Origin: Pseudomonadales bacterium
GTDB taxonomy: Bacteria > Pseudomonadota > Gammaproteobacteria > Pseudomonadales > DT-91
Length of the DNA stretch: 36,548 nucleotides
Assembly: GCA_013215055.1 (NCBI GenBank)
Contig: JABSRQ010000047.1
Span: 1 to 36,548, forward strand
Reading direction: 5' to 3'
Positions 9,745 to 18,463 of the stretch are shown in pieces; the stretch's first letter is position 1; each line of letters starts with the position of its first letter. The position numbers and the translations under genes were made by a program. The notes under the pieces are model-generated. The model did no database searches. It saw only the letters and a list, made by a program, of their open reading frames with translations, and was not told where the DNA came from.

Positions 9745-11454
9745 TTAATCAATACAGATATTTTCTGGTGAAATTTCACTCATATATTTTGAAGTAATAT
9801 CAATGTACTTTACTATTCCTAAATTTTTCGCCCCATTCTCAGACGAAGGCATTAAGGTTTCAGGATTTCGTTTGGATGTTGGAGAATAACCAATCAAAGT
9901 ACAATATTTTGCAGCAGAGTTCCCCAGTTCCTCATAGAAACGATCAAAGATAGCCACTTCATTCTTTTCTGAAAAAGATCGATATTGCATCTTGCAGAAA
10001 GCACAAATATCAACATATAGAAGAAGAAAATATGGTCCCGATACATACTTGGCCTCTACTAATGCTGATTTAAAGTACTGTAAGGCACTCTCTCTATCAC
10101 CACTAAGAAGCATCTTTCTAGCTAAACACCAAGACTTAACCCAGGCTACGTCTTGAAAATCAGACGCCACATTAGAAAGAATCGTATTTCGAATCTCAGC
10201 GTACTGACTCCCATCCTTATTAATAAACCAAAATTCAGAAAATACTATAGGTAGGGGTAAATCCAGATAAAAATTTTGAGACTTTATCTCACTCAAATAT
10301 TTTTTATACTCTATTTCTACAGATAATAAATAATCTTCTATAGCTCCTTGATCAAACCTTTCATCACCTGCATTAGTTAATATATATAACTTTTCAAGTT
10401 GGTAGCTTAATGTCTCCCTCTTTATACTTCTCCCCTCATTGAGAAAAGATAACTTCTGGATCGTAATGCGGCTATAAATTTTTCCCATCAATTCACTCGT
10501 GATACCTTTATCAGGTGAAATCTTCTCACACTCTCTAGCAACATTATGAATAAAAAATGCAGTTATACATTTCATTTTTACCGTACTGGGGTTATTACTA
10601 GCTGATAAAATAGCTGTCAACGGAGAAAATTGATTTAATACTTTATGCCATTTCATTTTGTTATTTTTATTGAAACGCTCAACTATTTGTTTTGATTTCT
10701 TACTGACATCAACCTTACTACTTAGGCTAGCCCAAACCTCCATATCACTCTTATTAGGGCTATTGATTCTTGAATTATGGAATTGGTCCAGCTTATATGC
10801 AGAAACATCAGCCTCTTTAAGTAACTCAGTTAAACAAGCTTTTAAGGGCCAATCATTAACATTCCCACCTGAACCAGAAAATGAAGAAACAAAATAATTA
10901 AAATCATCTGATGAGATTGATTCCTTAAAAAAGGAAAAAGATGATTTCATTATTGAATCAACAGCGATATGAGAAAGGAAATAACCAAAAGCCTCATTAC
11001 CGCTATTCTCACAAATGCTTGCTTCCCTCAAAAATTCTTTATAGTGTTCTATCAATAATTTTCGAGTCTGTACGACATACTGACTAATTTCATCATCATT
11101 GAAACGCTCTTCTATCAAAACGTTAATGTAAGGATCAAGTTCATCTAACTCATGATGATTATAAAAGTCTGACTTCGAGAAATGAGTAACAAAGCTTTGT
11201 ACTGTCCTACTTTTTCTAGGTAAAACCTGACTCTTTGGTGCATATTCTTCAATAGACTTTGTGACAGATTCTCGAGGGCCATAACAACCATTTTCTAATA
11301 GGTTTTCATCAAACGCTTTTTTTAAAGCCGCTTGCCTCTCTTTTTCTGTAGCTGGTACTTCAAACTCTATTTCAGAGCTATCCCAAAGCCCCAGTCCATC
11401 CAATATAATTTTGTTAAAAAGACCTAACGTTGGTATATTATTGTTCTTAGCCAT
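9745..11454 (-). CDS. Hypothetical helical protein, partner of the NYN nuclease
   Basis: I do not recognise this family. The frame is open from ATG 11478 (577 aa). ATG 11454 (MAKNNNIPTLGLFNKI..., ~569 aa) has the better ribosome site, GGAG about 8 nt upstream. The protein is soluble, has no signal or membrane segment, and looks mostly alpha-helical. The C-terminal half has TPR-like character (for example SWCLARKMLLSGDRESALQY followed by FKSALVEAKYVSGPYF). It is the first gene of a two-gene minus-strand operon with the NYN/LOTUS/CSD protein, 23 bp apart. The large size, unknown fold, nuclease partner and setting between yceH repeats and close to Gabija suggest the sensor or scaffold half of a defence pair. 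That is inference from context only. Confidence 0.75.
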   Translation of the reverse strand: MAKNNNIPTLGLFNKIILDGLGLWDSSEIEFEVPATEKERQAALKKAFDENLLENGCYGPRESVTKSIEEYAPKSQVLPRKSRTVQSFVTHFSKSDFYNHHELDELDPYINVLIEERFNDDEISQYVVQTRKLLIEHYKEFLREASICENSGNEAFGYFLSHIAVDSIMKSSFSFFKESISSDDFNYFVSSFSGSGGNVNDWPLKACLTELLKEADVSAYKLDQFHNSRINSPNKSDMEVWASLSSKVDVSKKSKQIVERFNKNNKMKWHKVLNQFSPLTAILSASNNPSTVKMKCITAFFIHNVARECEKISPDKGITSELMGKIYSRITIQKLSFLNEGRSIKRETLSYQLEKLYILTNAGDERFDQGAIEDYLLSVEIEYKKYLSEIKSQNFYLDLPLPIVFSEFWFINKDGSQYAEIRNTILSNVASDFQDVAWVKSWCLARKMLLSGDRESALQYFKSALVEAKYVSGPYFLLLYVDICAFCKMQYRSFSEKNEVAIFDRFYEELGNSAAKYCTLIGYSPTSKRNPETLMPSSENGAKNLGIVKYIDITSKYMSEISPENICID

Positions 11455-11718
11455 CTTCCCACTCTCCAATTTATTCATAATAGCTTGTCATTAATTAAGC
11501 GCTCAATGTAAATCACTATTACGAATTCAAATAGGTATCAAAGTTTCGATGAGCCATAAATAAACAGAGACCCTATACATATCAATGAGTTAGACATAGC
11601 ATTTTTTTAAAGTATGTATTCATCAGCCCCAACATCCTATCACCATCTGGCTGAATTTTTCACGAACATAGACGCAAAGTTTCTATCCGCAGGTCAATAA
11701 CAATACAACCTTTCTTAA

Positions 11719-11883
11719 TATACAAAACTTTACCTATACCTTTTCACAACGACCACCGGCACCGAAATACAAGCTGCGAGCCTTGCGAAGAGATATTTCA
11801 ACGAAAAGTTTGATCGAATGTGGGTAGAACATGAAATGACTAACGAAGAGGTAGATCAGGCCATACAATTGACACTCATGTGA
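11719..11883 (+). pseudogene. Remnant coding fragment ending in an interspersed repeat
   Basis: The frame 11719-11883 reads ...TGTEIQAASLAKRYFNEKF followed by DRMWVEHEMTNEEVDQAIQ, a sequence with protein-like composition but no start codon or ribosome site. It runs straight into the short interspersed repeat at 11855-11905, which supplies the stop. It is probably the surviving piece of a gene broken by rearrangement; I cannot name it. The rest of the gap (11479-11950) shows no other gene. Confidence 0.35.
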
Positions 11884-11905
11884 AATACAAGATCTGACCC
11901 GGGAC
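11855..11905. repeat. Short interspersed palindromic repeat, copy 1
   Basis: This shares the core acaattgacactcatgtgaa plus a gatctgaccc arm with the copies at 18135-18182 and 25317-25366. The left arm is degenerate here. It lies between the helical-partner gene and the metallopeptidase gene. Confidence 0.7.
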
Positions 11906-11950
11906 CTTCAGAAAAAACTCTGAGCTTCATCAGTAAATATTGACGCTTTA

Positions 11951-12889
11951 TTATTGATTAAATGAGAATTGAGGCCAAAGGTGTGAAGAATTATCCGGGG
12001 AGTATGACTCAGGAAGTTCTATATTTTTTCCGAGGCTTTCTCCTTTAACAATACTCTTAATCTCTAATCTCACATCATTTTTAATGTCTATTGGTAAGGT
12101 CGACTTCGATTTAGTTCTAACCTGTAAACCAAGGATGTTGGAATTGATTTCAGTGAGGAAGATAGAATGCAGATCTTCATATGTAAGCTGCATTTGATTT
12201 TGAGCAACATCCTGAGCTACTGCCACACCTAAATAAGCCGCAGATAATCTTTGTTCACTAGTACCGTGGTGATTAGGACTATGGAAATTATAGTCTCCAG
12301 TAGCATATACATTTGCATAGTACCCTTGAATTGAAGACCAAGCCCAAGATTTTCCTAGTGCCATATAAAACCCTGAGAAAGCATCAGCTTCTAGTTCAGC
12401 TAGAGGGTTTTCCATTTTCCCAAATCGTACTTGCTGAACTCTATGCCCCCATTCATGTGCAAGAATGCCTGCAACAGCTAATTCGCCGTAATTTGCGATT
12501 GAGTAATAAAACATATGGTAGCCAAAGTAGATATCACCATTTGAGGAGGCGTAAGCATTCTTATCTTGAATGCTTGGTTCATATAGTACATAGACATTTG
12601 CTGGGATATTTGAAAAAAATGAGCGCTGTAAATTGATCTCTTCTCCAAATTTTTGATCGTAGTAAGCATCATTAAAGGTCATGCCTACCTCCCCAAATCC
12701 TGTATTGCTATTTAGGCCGTTAACATAGCAACCGGCCTGACTCGATCGAACAACTTGAGAGGGAGGTGGAAGTGTAGTAGTCGTAGTCACTGCTGTTAAC
12801 TCATTACTGTCGTCGTCACTGCCACAACCTGCTAAGATTATGAGAGAAGAAACCATAATTAATGATATTATTATTTTTGAAATATCCAT
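11951..12889 (-). CDS. Zinc metallopeptidase lipoprotein (HEWGH type)
   Basis: The 312-residue product starts with a type II signal peptide and lipobox LAGC (Cys22), followed by a Thr/Ser/Pro-rich linker (~30-48). This indicates a mature lipoprotein facing the periplasm or outer membrane. The catalytic zincin motif HEWGH is at 145-149, with the likely third zinc ligand in ELEADAFSGFY (Glu165 to Asp169). This layout matches neutral zinc metallopeptidases of the YpfJ/COG2321 kind, but the fit outside the motifs is loose. A conserved Gly-Phe-Gly and two Cys (54 and the lipid Cys) are present. The ribosome site is weak. The gene stands alone, read toward the short repeat at 11.9 kb, inside the block bounded by the two yceH repeats. 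Confidence 0.8.
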   Translation of the reverse strand: MDISKIIISLIMVSSLIILAGCGSDDDSNELTAVTTTTTLPPPSQVVRSSQAGCYVNGLNSNTGFGEVGMTFNDAYYDQKFGEEINLQRSFFSNIPANVYVLYEPSIQDKNAYASSNGDIYFGYHMFYYSIANYGELAVAGILAHEWGHRVQQVRFGKMENPLAELEADAFSGFYMALGKSWAWSSIQGYYANVYATGDYNFHSPNHHGTSEQRLSAAYLGVAVAQDVAQNQMQLTYEDLHSIFLTEINSNILGLQVRTKSKSTLPIDIKNDVRLEIKSIVKGESLGKNIELPESYSPDNSSHLWPQFSFNQ

Positions 12890-13148
12890 ATAAAATATCT
12901 ACTCTTTACTTAGTTGTACTTTTAGAAAGTTAATTTAATTCTAACGAAAATACTAAGACACATAAAGTTAAATTCTGGCTAGAAATACCTCTATTTGACT
13001 TAAGCAAGTGGTTGGGTACGGGAGGTAAAAATAAACTATAGGTTTAGATGCAGCCAGTAGGCCGTAGGTTTCTCCAATACAGTTTTTATTAAAGCGTAGG
13101 ATTGACTTGGACTTACAGTTGCCAAAATACAAGCATTCATTGAGTCAG

Positions 13149-13844
13149 CTATTCCACCACCCGCTTCAAATGCTTAACCTCATCCTCCATCTCCGCCATC
13201 TGAATTTCCAACAGCGGAAGTCGTTCATCATTATTACCCGAATCACCCAGTCCAGAAATAGGCACAGCACCCGCTACAGCAACAGCACCCGCAACAGCTG
13301 AAGACTCACCACCACTCACCGCTTCACTCACCCCACCACTAAACAAATGCACATAACGGCTATCACGTTTACCCGGCTGGCGTTCCAGCTTTTGCACCAG
13401 CGGTGTTTTCTCAAACTGCTGTAAACCTTCCAGCACCGCCTCCATTTCTTTCACATCACTAAACGTACATAAGCGATTCGAGCGTGTGCGCAGCTCCCCA
13501 GGTGATTGTGGCCCGCGCAAAAACAATAAACAGATAATCGCCAGCTGCTGCGCCGTTAACTGCAGCTCACTGAACTCGGTATTACAAAAGCGATGTTTCA
13601 GCTTCACCACACGGCTACCACCAGGGGCCTGCGTCATCAAGCTTTTAGCCATAAGCCCATCACTGACATCCTGCACCACACATTCATCCAGCGCCATCAC
13701 CGGCTCACGATTACTCTTCTGATTACAGGCATTGGTTAAGGCATTAAGGGAGAGAGGATATTGCTCCGGCGTGGTAATTTCTTTTTCTATCAACACACCC
13801 AACAGGCGTGTTTCATTCAGGCTTAAATCCATTTCTAGGCTCAT
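13149..13844 (-). CDS. yceH: YceH family protein (DUF480), copy B
   Basis: The 231-residue product is nearly identical to copy A over the first 170 residues, with changes such as T56V and a different linker rich in Ala/Val/Gly. The reading frame ends four to six codons early. The DNA reads GTGGTGGAA TAG CTGACTCAATGA where copy A has GAA CAG CTG ACC TCT, so a Gln codon became amber in the last coiled-coil turn. This probably does little harm. The start is ATG 13844 with a weak GGTGAAAAG ribosome site. The upstream ~140 bp also matches copy A. The gene sits at the 3' side of the Gabija operon, on the same strand, with the sequence shared with copy A ending near 13986. Confidence 0.92.
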   Translation of the reverse strand: MSLEMDLSLNETRLLGVLIEKEITTPEQYPLSLNALTNACNQKSNREPVMALDECVVQDVSDGLMAKSLMTQAPGGSRVVKLKHRFCNTEFSELQLTAQQLAIICLLFLRGPQSPGELRTRSNRLCTFSDVKEMEAVLEGLQQFEKTPLVQKLERQPGKRDSRYVHLFSGGVSEAVSGGESSAVAGAVAVAGAVPISGLGDSGNNDERLPLLEIQMAEMEDEVKHLKRVVE

Positions 13845-13986
13845 CTTTTCACCAATTCATTAACTGATTTTGACCTGTCACCACATCCAACCAACAGACA
13901 AGATAACCGGAACCCTGATATCACTAGCTGTTTATTGTGGCCTCTCTGCTGGGTGCCGACTGCCAGTGGCGCAGGTGGAGTAGATA
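13149..13986 (-). repeat. Direct repeat: yceH plus upstream flank (unit B)
   Basis: Partner of the unit at 7943-8796, in the same orientation. The homology includes the promoter-side flank up to ccagtggcgcaggtggag and ends about 12 bp before the attC-like site at 13998. Confidence 0.8.
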
Positions 13987-13997
13987 GAAGGTTTAAG

Positions 13998-14050
13998 GCC
14001 TAACGAGCTGCAAGATTAAAAACCTGCCCCCCTACAGCTAATTAGTTATC
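13998..14050 (-). other. Candidate short attC-like site after gajB
   Basis: On the minus strand the segment ends in GTTAGGC, a perfect GTTRRRY core. It begins with an imperfect partner (GATAAC). The arms CTAAnnAGCTG and CAGCTnnTTAG pair at 9 of 11 positions. The gajB stop codon lies inside the site, as the cassette genes further along end inside theirs. At 53 bp it is near the lower size limit of attC sites, and the R'' half is poor, so this is a weak call. Confidence 0.35.
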
Positions 14051-16062
14051 TGGCAACCATTTAATATCTCTCGAATTTCCCAGCCATTTTTTTTCAAAAG
14101 AACCTTGGCATTATTATCAACAGATGATTTTTTCATCCCCAAACACAATAGATGAGTTGGTCTTGTCATCGCTACATAATGAGATTTAAGCCGACTTTTC
14201 TGCCGTTCTCCAGTTTCCCACCCTTTCTTACCCCCTTGTAACCACGGCAGTAATTTTTCAAGGTTATGCTCATGCCAAAAGGTTTCTAATACTAATGTTG
14301 CAGTGTGCGTTTGTCCTTTTACTGAATGGATAGACCCTACTTTAATTGGCACATTTCTACCATTTTTATTATGGAGGAAAATGTTATTCTGTGTTTTATT
14401 AGCAAGACCATCTTGAGTTGAAATATATGAGTAATCATCCCACCTAAGAAACTCATCAGCTTCAAGATTCAATTCATTAGCCCCCGCGATTTTTTCAGCA
14501 AGTCTCTTTATATACTTACACCATTTTGTTTCCCACTCATCTTTGCTCGGAAAATAGCGTTCAACTGATAATTTTTTAATCAATCTTAAATATATTTCTT
14601 TCTGGTCGCTCTCCTGTATCAACAAGTCGAGAATGTAGCGATGTTTATTTCTTCGTTTTTCAATCACTTTCTGTTCTGTGCTATATGAAGAGAGTCGAAG
14701 AAGAGCTTCAGCTATTTTCTCAACCATTGGATATGTTTCCCCAACGGTTTGAGAAAGGTCTTTACCTACGGATATATATTGTAAAAATGTGCCAAGTTTA
14801 GGTTCATATTTATTCAACTGATGATCATATGCATTCATATAGTGCTTAATATGATGAGGGTATTTATGCGACTCTTCCTTTTTAGGCGGTGTGTGTATAC
14901 CTCCAACAGCATATGCTTTGAACCAACCAGAATTAACTTCCTGTTCTGAAAAAACATCGAGAATCAAATCACCATACGCTCCTAGCAATTTTCCAGCATT
15001 ACTTTCTTCAAATAGAAAAATAATATTCCTATCATATAAATCAGAGTCTAGAGAATATTTTGGACCTGCGCCTTTTAAACCATATGGTTTCAGCCCTAAA
15101 GGGTCTGCTAGAGATGCGATACTTTGACCAAAGCGGTAGCTATTTGGGAGCTCAATTGGATTAGGTGCAGGGAAAGCATCCTTTAAGGATTCTTCAGCTC
15201 CCTGGAAATCATATATTGCTTGATTAGCATCACCATAACGCTGACGAACAATAGGACTACCACTATTTATAAATATACGGCTTAATATTTCCGTTTGTTC
15301 CAGACTATTATCTTGCGCTTCATCAACGAGCAATATCGGAAAACGATCCCGTAGAGTTATTGCAACGTCAGCTGATGTCTTCATTAACTCTGTAGCCCAG
15401 AGAAACATTTCGTCATGGCAGAAATATCCATCCATAGTAGAGAGTTTACAAGCATTAACTAATTCACGGTAAGTTTCAGTGTTTAAACCAAGTGTTGAAC
15501 CAGACCAACTTACTTCTCCAACGCCAAAATCAGCATCTTTAATCGAAAGAACAGACGAATTATGTTTGGCATTTTCCAGAGCCTTCCTAGTTTTTACAGG
15601 CAATAAAAACCAACGTTTTTTTCGGCATATTTCAGTATCAATAACGTTTACTTCATACCCTTTCGACCTCAAAAATGGCAAAGCTAAAAACTCATTAATA
15701 AACCCATGTATTGTGCCAATATAATGAGGATAGCTAAGAAGTTTCTGACCTTCACTAGTATTTCCAAGATGCTTTTCAATCTCATGACGAGCTGAATTTG
15801 TATGAGATAAAACACAAATCCCACGAGTAGAAGACGACCATTTTTTTGCTAATATAGCCAGCTTAGCAACAAGTAATGTTGTTTTACCACTACCAGGGCA
15901 AGCAGCCACATCAATAGTGTCCATTCTCTTTAAAGCATCTTGCCGAGGGTCATTACCATCGGGACCATAAAACGCTCCTACAGGTAAACCTAACAACTGA
16001 GTTGCATGACTAATATCGTCATCAGTTATCTCTGGTAGTTGAAATGAGTTATTAGCCCTCAT
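14038..16062 (-). CDS. gajB: Gabija protein GajB, UvrD-like superfamily 1 helicase
   Basis: The 674-residue product carries the SF1A helicase motifs in order: Walker A ACPGSGKT (54-61), Ia LSHTNSAR, II LLVDEAQD, III RYGDANQAIYDFQGA, IV NSYRFGQSI, V GSIHSVKGQTHTA and VI HYVAMTRPTHL. It starts within the end of the upstream OLD-nuclease gene (ATGA overlap, 16059-16062), so translation is coupled. This OLD nuclease plus UvrD-like helicase pair is the hallmark of the Gabija antiphage system (class 2 OLD). There GajB is thought to sense DNA ends or nucleotide state and activate GajA. It is longer than the well-studied Bacillus GajB (about 500 aa), with extra sequence around residues 330-560. Confidence 0.88.
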   Translation of the reverse strand: MRANNSFQLPEITDDDISHATQLLGLPVGAFYGPDGNDPRQDALKRMDTIDVAACPGSGKTTLLVAKLAILAKKWSSSTRGICVLSHTNSARHEIEKHLGNTSEGQKLLSYPHYIGTIHGFINEFLALPFLRSKGYEVNVIDTEICRKKRWFLLPVKTRKALENAKHNSSVLSIKDADFGVGEVSWSGSTLGLNTETYRELVNACKLSTMDGYFCHDEMFLWATELMKTSADVAITLRDRFPILLVDEAQDNSLEQTEILSRIFINSGSPIVRQRYGDANQAIYDFQGAEESLKDAFPAPNPIELPNSYRFGQSIASLADPLGLKPYGLKGAGPKYSLDSDLYDRNIIFLFEESNAGKLLGAYGDLILDVFSEQEVNSGWFKAYAVGGIHTPPKKEESHKYPHHIKHYMNAYDHQLNKYEPKLGTFLQYISVGKDLSQTVGETYPMVEKIAEALLRLSSYSTEQKVIEKRRNKHRYILDLLIQESDQKEIYLRLIKKLSVERYFPSKDEWETKWCKYIKRLAEKIAGANELNLEADEFLRWDDYSYISTQDGLANKTQNNIFLHNKNGRNVPIKVGSIHSVKGQTHTATLVLETFWHEHNLEKLLPWLQGGKKGWETGERQKSRLKSHYVAMTRPTHLLCLGMKKSSVDNNAKVLLKKNGWEIREILNGCQITN

Positions 16063-18080
16063 TTTTCATTAGCCTCGACTTTCACAGATTGAATAGGCTG
16101 AGTTACATAATTTATTGCATCCACCAAATAAGGCGGAAGTTTTTTATGTAATTCATCCACACGGTCATAGCCCTCGAGTATATCGGCTAGATACTGTGCC
16201 GCCATGGGTTTTGATGCTTTTGTACCACGAGTAAACATTGCATAGACATGTGAAGCTAAATGTTCTTTGTATTGTTCAGGGTCATCTCTCTCAGAGATAT
16301 CCAGAGCCGTAATATTAAATTTTATTTCATTTAAAGCCTCTTTCGCCAAAGAGGTTTCTATAAGTCTTTCATCACAAGTAAAATCTGTGCCTTTATTCGC
16401 ATAATATGCATCTTTTTTTGCTAAATGTGCAGCCGTATAAACTTCATCAGCAAGGCCAAAGTAAGCCAAATCATATTCCATTGTCCATTCATCAGAAACA
16501 TAGGTTCTTACACTTTGACCTGACGCCTTCCTTTTAATGTTAGAACGGTGTTCGATAAGTTCTTCAGCTTTAAAGTCACACTTGGCTCGCCACTGTCTAC
16601 GACAGGTCTCAGATAAAGAGGGATAATCATCGCTGGGGGAAATTTTTCCAATAATTTTTGGCGCACAATCAGGCATAACATCCATATCTGTTACGCAAGC
16701 GACTGGAATCTTTAAGTGTTCATTTTCGTCATTACGTTGAAATATTCTGGCATAGCGGCGTAGGCCTACGCCACCAACATTAACAATAGAAACACCGTGA
16801 GATACAAAATCAGAGCCAATCAACTTCGCTATCATAGGTAAGAGTACATTCTCAGCATCCCCCTCAACGATCATAACACCTCGAGCAAAAAACAAATTAG
16901 CTTTGGTCGCATCCAGAAAACGAGCGAGAAACCTATAATCAGAGGGCGCTAATTTTGTTTTACCTTGCTCTAAAGAAAATGCAACTGCACCTTGTAACAT
17001 CACTATATTATCCAGTTTTATAGTGGAGGCAAGATTAGGGCTATGGGTTGTAATAATAATTTGCACACCCAGCTTCTTAGCTTGTTCCTGCAAATAAGCC
17101 ATAACATTCAATTGGCGTTGTGTATGAAGGTGAGCTTCAGGCTCTTCTATTAATAATAACTTACAGCCCTCATCCTCTTGAGCCATTAAAAGCAATTCAC
17201 ATGCTATAAAGAGTAAATTATTAGACCCTAGACCTAACTTTCCAAAGTATTCATGTGCATTTACATCGGTAAGGCTCAAATCAAGTTTTTCGAGTAAAAG
17301 CCGCAATCTACGGCTATTAGAATTTTTTGAGTTATTTACCTTAATACTACTTTTTAATTCATCTCCATGTAGGGATAACTTGGCAAGATGCTTATCAATT
17401 TTATTTCTTGTATCACTTATGCTTTGCTGTTTTTCTAAAAGGTCATTTGCAAAATCGCCTATTCCTAGTACCCCGAGTTTTTCTGGCTCAGTTTTACTAC
17501 CAGGCGTATACCCAATACCTGATGATTCGATTTCTTTTTCTTGAAGTAAAACTTGAGAAAGTCGTGAGCCTCGCCCTGAAGAAAGGGCCAGTTCAGCGTC
17601 ACGTAAAGGACGTAGATATGTAGTTTTTAACCTTTCGCGTAACTCCTGAACAAAAACAGGACCATTCCCACCTTTTCCTGATCGCATTTCAACACGACGA
17701 AATGCTTTCCCTTTGAGGACTTTACCTGTATCTACAGAAGTCCAGTTTACATATAGGACTGGAGCATTACTTTCTCCAGAAACATCATAAGTAAGATATT
17801 CAACATACGCCCTTAACTCCTGTTCACCCAGTTCTTCAAACTTACAGGTAATACGCACCTTTCGATTAGATTCTCCTTTGTGAAAATCCGTCTCCTCCAA
17901 TTTATACCAATCCTGATCCGTAGTGCCAAGAGCAAAACGAATAGCATCAACCACAGAGCTTTTTCCCGCATCATTTTCACCAACAATGGCTGTCACCCCT
18001 GCTTTCAAGGTCATATTTAGAGCTTTATCGCCCTCACCATAAATACGGAAGTTCTCTATCTGCAACTCAGTCAAAATCAT
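16059..18080 (-). CDS. gajA: Gabija protein GajA, OLD-family ATPase/TOPRIM endonuclease
   Basis: The 673-residue product has an N-terminal RecF/SMC-like ABC ATPase: Walker A GENDAGKS at 34-41, a signature-like LGLGSNN at ~282-288, Walker B LLLIEEPEAHLH at 308-319, and ITTHS at 343-347. A C-terminal TOPRIM nuclease domain follows: IVEGDAE with Glu406, and DMD at 465-467. GajA is the DNA-nicking effector of Gabija, controlled by nucleotides and by GajB. All key residues seen in the family are present, so the system looks functional. It is the first gene of a two-gene minus-strand operon. Upstream (right) are a palindromic repeat, a MITE and the end of an integron cassette array. The start is ATG 18080; the ribosome site is weak. 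Confidence 0.9.
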   Translation of the reverse strand: MILTELQIENFRIYGEGDKALNMTLKAGVTAIVGENDAGKSSVVDAIRFALGTTDQDWYKLEETDFHKGESNRKVRITCKFEELGEQELRAYVEYLTYDVSGESNAPVLYVNWTSVDTGKVLKGKAFRRVEMRSGKGGNGPVFVQELRERLKTTYLRPLRDAELALSSGRGSRLSQVLLQEKEIESSGIGYTPGSKTEPEKLGVLGIGDFANDLLEKQQSISDTRNKIDKHLAKLSLHGDELKSSIKVNNSKNSNSRRLRLLLEKLDLSLTDVNAHEYFGKLGLGSNNLLFIACELLLMAQEDEGCKLLLIEEPEAHLHTQRQLNVMAYLQEQAKKLGVQIIITTHSPNLASTIKLDNIVMLQGAVAFSLEQGKTKLAPSDYRFLARFLDATKANLFFARGVMIVEGDAENVLLPMIAKLIGSDFVSHGVSIVNVGGVGLRRYARIFQRNDENEHLKIPVACVTDMDVMPDCAPKIIGKISPSDDYPSLSETCRRQWRAKCDFKAEELIEHRSNIKRKASGQSVRTYVSDEWTMEYDLAYFGLADEVYTAAHLAKKDAYYANKGTDFTCDERLIETSLAKEALNEIKFNITALDISERDDPEQYKEHLASHVYAMFTRGTKASKPMAAQYLADILEGYDRVDELHKKLPPYLVDAINYVTQPIQSVKVEANEK

Positions 18081-18134
18081 AAGTTGAATATCTCTGATTT
18101 ACGTTTAATCAATATTTTATTAGTAAGGGGGCGC

Positions 18135-18182
18135 GGGTCAGGTCTTACAATTGACACTCATGTGAAATAAAAGACCTGACCC
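18135..18182. repeat. Short interspersed palindromic repeat, copy 2 (best copy)
   Basis: Perfect 12-bp inverted arms gggtcaggtctt (18135-18146) and aagacctgaccc (18171-18182) flank the core acaattgacactcatgtgaa. It lies between gajA and the MITE. The other copies are at 11855-11905 and 25317-25366. Confidence 0.85.
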
Positions 18183-18196
18183 CGGCCTAAGTTAAC

Positions 18197-18363
18197 GAGG
18201 CTGTAGAAAAACTCCAACCCAGTTATAGTTGTTCATTTTTTGATTGACATTCAAACAAACCATCGAGTTCTGCGTGAATTCTGACTCAATATCGGGTTGA
18301 ATAAATCATTTCATACACACACCGTATGCTAATTTATGTGCCTTTTAGTTTTTCTACAGCCTC
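18197..18363. mobile_element. MITE-like element with 17-bp terminal inverted repeats
   Basis: GAGGCTGTAGAAAAACT at 18197-18213 and its exact reverse complement at 18347-18363 bound a 167-bp AT-rich segment without coding capacity. This is the structure of a miniature inverted-repeat transposable element mobilised in trans. No clear target duplication is seen (left flank ...gttaac, right flank aaaacc...). It has landed in the outer end of the last attC of the array: an AGTTAAC half-site lies just left of it and the rest of attC just right. Confidence 0.75.
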
Positions 18364-18463
18364 AAAACCCTGCACAGCAGTGAGTTGAACTGGCGTTTTT
18401 GTTGTGCGGTTACATACACAAAAAGTGACAGTTTTACGAATCCGTTGCTGCTGTTTGTTAGGC
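18364..18463 (-). other. attC site 1 (MITE-split)
   Basis: The R'' core GCCTAAC (GTTAGGC on the plus strand at 18457-18463) and the internal arms tgaactggcg...aagtgacagttttacg are intact. The outer R' end is replaced by the MITE at 18363. The gene stop codon (18458-18460) lies within R''. Confidence 0.7.
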
